45,534 nucleotides of DNA from an uncultured Oceanobacter sp. (lineage in GTDB: Bacteria > Pseudomonadota > Gammaproteobacteria > Pseudomonadales > Oceanobacteraceae), in assembly GCA_913061185.1 (NCBI GenBank), contig CAJXTI010000030.1:1-45534 (forward strand), written 5' to 3'. The notes below the pieces were generated by a model that did not search any database, had not been told where the DNA came from, and worked only from the letters and a program-made list of their open reading frames with translations. Shown here piece after piece: positions 42,958-45,534 of this stretch. The position numbers and the translations under genes are program-made. Position 1 is the first letter of the stretch; each line of letters starts with the position of its first letter.

Positions 42958-45522
42958 CGGTTTATCCCCGGCTACGCGGGGAACGCCCTTTGATGGTGAT
43001 TTTATCCATCCAAACTCTCGGTTTATCCCCGGCTACGCGGGGAACGCGTTACACCAACGGATTTTGCGTGCATCCCTGGCGGTTTATCCCCGGCTACGCG
43101 GGGAACGCGAGTCTATGCGTGGCGTTCAGCCAGGCTCTGACGGTTTATCCCCGGCTACGCGGGGAACGCATCCAAAATCCGTACCGATTACATATTTAGT
43201 CCGGTTTATCCCCGGCTACGCGGGGAACGCATTGTGCAAATCACTGAGCACAGCACCCAGATCGGTTTATCCCCGGCTACGCGGGGAACGCCTGTTCCAG
43301 AAAGTGCCGAATCGCAAACCGACCGGTTTATCCCCGGCTACGCGGGGAACGCCTGAGTCAGCAAGGATGATTGCCGAAGCTATACGGTTTATCCCCGGCT
43401 ACGCGGGGAACGCATCGCGGCGCGAGATCGGTACATCCGTGAGACCGGTTTATCCCCGGCTACGCGGGGAACGCTACTTTAATGTGAAGCGATACGGTGA
43501 TGGGGACGGTTTATCCCCGGCTACGCGGGGAACGCCCATACCCCATAACAACATTAAAGCTAACTACCGGTTTATCCCCGGCTACGCGGGGAACGCAACT
43601 CGTCAAATACCACCGGCAGTGCGTCAAACGGTTTATCCCCGGCTACGCGGGGAACGCTCCTCAGCACTGAATGACGTCTGCTCGCCAGCCGGTTTATCCC
43701 CGGCTACGCGGGGAACGCGATTTCACCTGACGCAATGTGGTTTGAGTCGGCGGTTTATCCCCGGCTACGCGGGGAACGCTATCCAAGATATCGCATCTTC
43801 ACGAGAAGTTTCGGTTTATCCCCGGCTACGCGGGGAACGCGCCTCAACACGAGTCGCCTTGGTCAAGGTTTCCGGTTTATCCCCGGCTACGCGGGGAACG
43901 CGCTGACAGTACAGCCGCGATACGCTGTCGAACCGGTTTATCCCCGGCTACGCGGGGAACGCGCGGATTCAGCGGATTATTGGGTGATCGATTTCGGTTT
44001 ATCCCCGGCTACGCGGGGAACGCGCCCGATATAGAGCTAGACGTACCGCCCCAAACGGTTTATCCCCGGCTACGCGGGGAACGCCGGCGGCCACAGTGTT
44101 AAACCGAATCACATTACGGTTTATCCCCGGCTACGCGGGGAACGCATGATGGATAACGCGTATTTGTTGGCGGATGCCGGTTTATCCCCGGCTACGCGGG
44201 GAACGCACCCGCCTGAGTACATGTAGATGCCGTCATTGCGGTTTATCCCCGGCTACGCGGGGAACGCTCCGGGTTTTATGCGGCTATCTGACTCGACAAC
44301 GGTTTATCCCCGGCTACGCGGGGAACGCGTTGTTGTTGATTGTCAGACCGGCGGCATCGGCGGTTTATCCCCGGCTACGCGGGGAACGCATCTGCGCGTA
44401 GTTCGGCGGATGCCTAGCTATCGGTTTATCCCCGGCTACGCGGGGAACGCACCTCGCGAACGTTTGGATTGCGCTCATCCAGCGGTTTATCCCCGGCTAC
44501 GCGGGGAACGCCAGCACCGTAGCGGGCCGATCCTCCGGCATCTCGGTTTATCCCCGGCTACGCGGGGAACGCGACATTCACACCGTTTTTTCTTAGCACC
44601 ATCACGGTTTATCCCCGGCTACGCGGGGAACGCTATATTCCGGCTCTGTTTCTAATGATCGTCCTCGGTTTATCCCCGGCTACGCGGGGAACGCTAACCT
44701 CAACCCAAAATACCTAGCCAAATCCGCGGTTTATCCCCGGCTACGCGGGGAACGCGCTACGTTGCGCCGGGAACAGCCGACGTCTGACGGTTTATCCCCG
44801 GCTACGCGGGGAACGCACTGCTGGCGCTGGCGAACACCCAATCACTGCCGGTTTATCCCCGGCTACGCGGGGAACGCTACAGCAGAAAGCTATGAATCGA
44901 TTGTGCATTCGGTTTATCCCCGGCTACGCGGGGAACGCCGGGGCGCGTTTCAGCAGTTGAGTCATCATTGCGGTTTATCCCCGGCTACGCGGGGAACGCT
45001 CGTCTTTTTTGAACAACCGGTCGCTGAAACTCGGTTTATCCCCGGCTACGCGGGGAACGCTGCCTGTGCATTGGCCGGTTCAGGGTGCTGCCCGGTTTAT
45101 CCCCGGCTACGCGGGGAACGCTTTCCTGAGCCCTTGCAGTTCGGACACTCATGCGGTTTATCCCCGGCTACGCGGGGAACGCTTCATCAAACCCAATTGA
45201 GTATATATTCGACTCGGTTTATCCCCGGCTACGCGGGGAACGCGCAGGCTTTCAGCTTCAATTCGCGAGCGGTGGCGGTTTATCCCCGGCTACGCGGGGA
45301 ACGCCTTGTCGTTGTCCAGTGCCGTCTGGGCCGTGTCGGTTTATCCCCGGCTACGCGGGGAACGCATTCGGCGGGCCTGAAGTCGCGCGATATGATTCGG
45401 TTTATCCCCGGCTACGCGGGGAACGCCAGAAACGAAAAAGCCCCGGCGAATGCCAGGGCGGTTTATCCCCGGCTACGCGGGGAACGCTTTATTTTGGAGG
45501 CTTCATGAAGCAAGTCATTCGG
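42958..45522 (-). CRISPR. Type I-E CRISPR array, 42 complete repeats
   Basis: A 29-bp repeat (plus strand begins CGGTTTATCCCCGG and ends GCGGGGAACGC) recurs 42 times at an exact 61-bp period from 42958 to 45487, with 41 spacers of 32 bp between them. A 42nd spacer (45488-45519) and three bases of the next repeat follow. All complete repeats appear identical. On the minus strand the repeat ends in ATAAACCG, the type I-E crRNA 5' handle, and forms a CCCCG/CGGGG hairpin. Transcription is therefore leftward, with the leader and newest spacers to the right, beyond the window. No cas gene is present here. Open frames through the array are artefacts of the repeat. Confidence 0.98.
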
Positions 45523-45534
45523 CTGTCTCTTATA
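45523..45534 (+). other. Nextera transposase adapter remnant (artefact)
   Basis: The final twelve bases, CTGTCTCTTATA, equal the start of the Nextera/Tn5 mosaic-end adapter and replace the expected repeat sequence after its first CGG. This is sequencing adapter left at a contig end. Confidence 0.9.

Noticed and set aside
43064-45508. Long open frames running through the CRISPR array
   Set aside because: The 61-bp period and stop-free repeat create repeating peptides (VYPRLRGER, FIPGYAGNA, GLSPATRGT) in the three frames; no ribosome sites or families.

Overview
The window looks like a near-complete contig from a free-living, probably marine gammaproteobacterium of moderate GC that can both fix nitrogen and degrade cellulose. 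The evidence is a nifX gene with a full NifA/IHF/sigma-54 promoter, a very large secreted GH9 cellulase with CBM3c, PKD and CBM2 modules, a TRAP transporter, and many genes typical of gammaproteobacteria (putA, zapE, selD-mnmH, a type I-E CRISPR array). Cellvibrionales or Oceanospirillales-like bacteria have this profile, but I cannot name a genus. Both ends are repeats: a ~111-bp tandem repeat on the left and a CRISPR array on the right. The last 12 bases match the Nextera transposase adapter, so the right end is a sequencing/assembly end and not biology.

Layout. 1-1017: tandem repeats, then nifX as a single-gene NifA-type unit. 1103-2725 (minus): adenosine/adenine deaminase and a small conserved Cys-rich membrane protein. 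2931-4463 (minus): terminator and scoAB (succinyl-CoA:3-ketoacid CoA transferase). 4870-9567 (plus): two tandem DUF6351 predicted secreted or anchored hydrolases. 9581-13285 (minus): putA. 13778-18941 (plus): TRAP dctPQM (TakP-like binding protein) followed by a Cache-type histidine kinase and a NarL-type response regulator, forming a transport-and-sensing cluster. The putA/dctP gap holds two copies of the dyad ATAGG-N7-CCTAT. 19268-22717: multimodular GH9 cellulase, with CGGTTAT iterons upstream. 22928-26476 (minus): unknown exported helical protein, FrsA-like hydrolase, OMPLA-like outer-membrane phospholipase. 26646-28942: LysR regulator, YgjP-like metallopeptidase, VUT/YhhQ transporter. 29001-33482 (minus): class I glutamine amidotransferase, PhyH-type Fe(II)/2-oxoglutarate dioxygenase, type III glutamine synthetase and an AraC regulator, a possible gamma-glutamyl amine pathway that I cannot match to a described one. 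33628-36138 (minus): zapE, FKBP isomerase, DUF599 protein. 36381-39026 (minus): arsR-arsC-acr3-arsH arsenic resistance operon. 39255-42722 (plus): selD-mnmH selenium tRNA-modification pair and an MFS transporter, with a compact double ArsR-type operator in the divergent gap. 42958-45522: type I-E CRISPR array with 42 complete identical repeats, transcribed leftward. Its leader and any cas genes would lie beyond the right end.

The strongest leads are the complete nif promoter on a lone nifX, the glutamine synthetase/dioxygenase/amidotransferase/AraC module with its 18-bp palindrome and 18-bp direct repeats, the paired dyads between putA and the TRAP operon, the tandem DUF6351 hydrolases, the odd cellulase with one CBM2-like domain lacking an expected tryptophan, and an inverted repeat beside the CRISPR array that carries the crRNA handle sequence on both arms.
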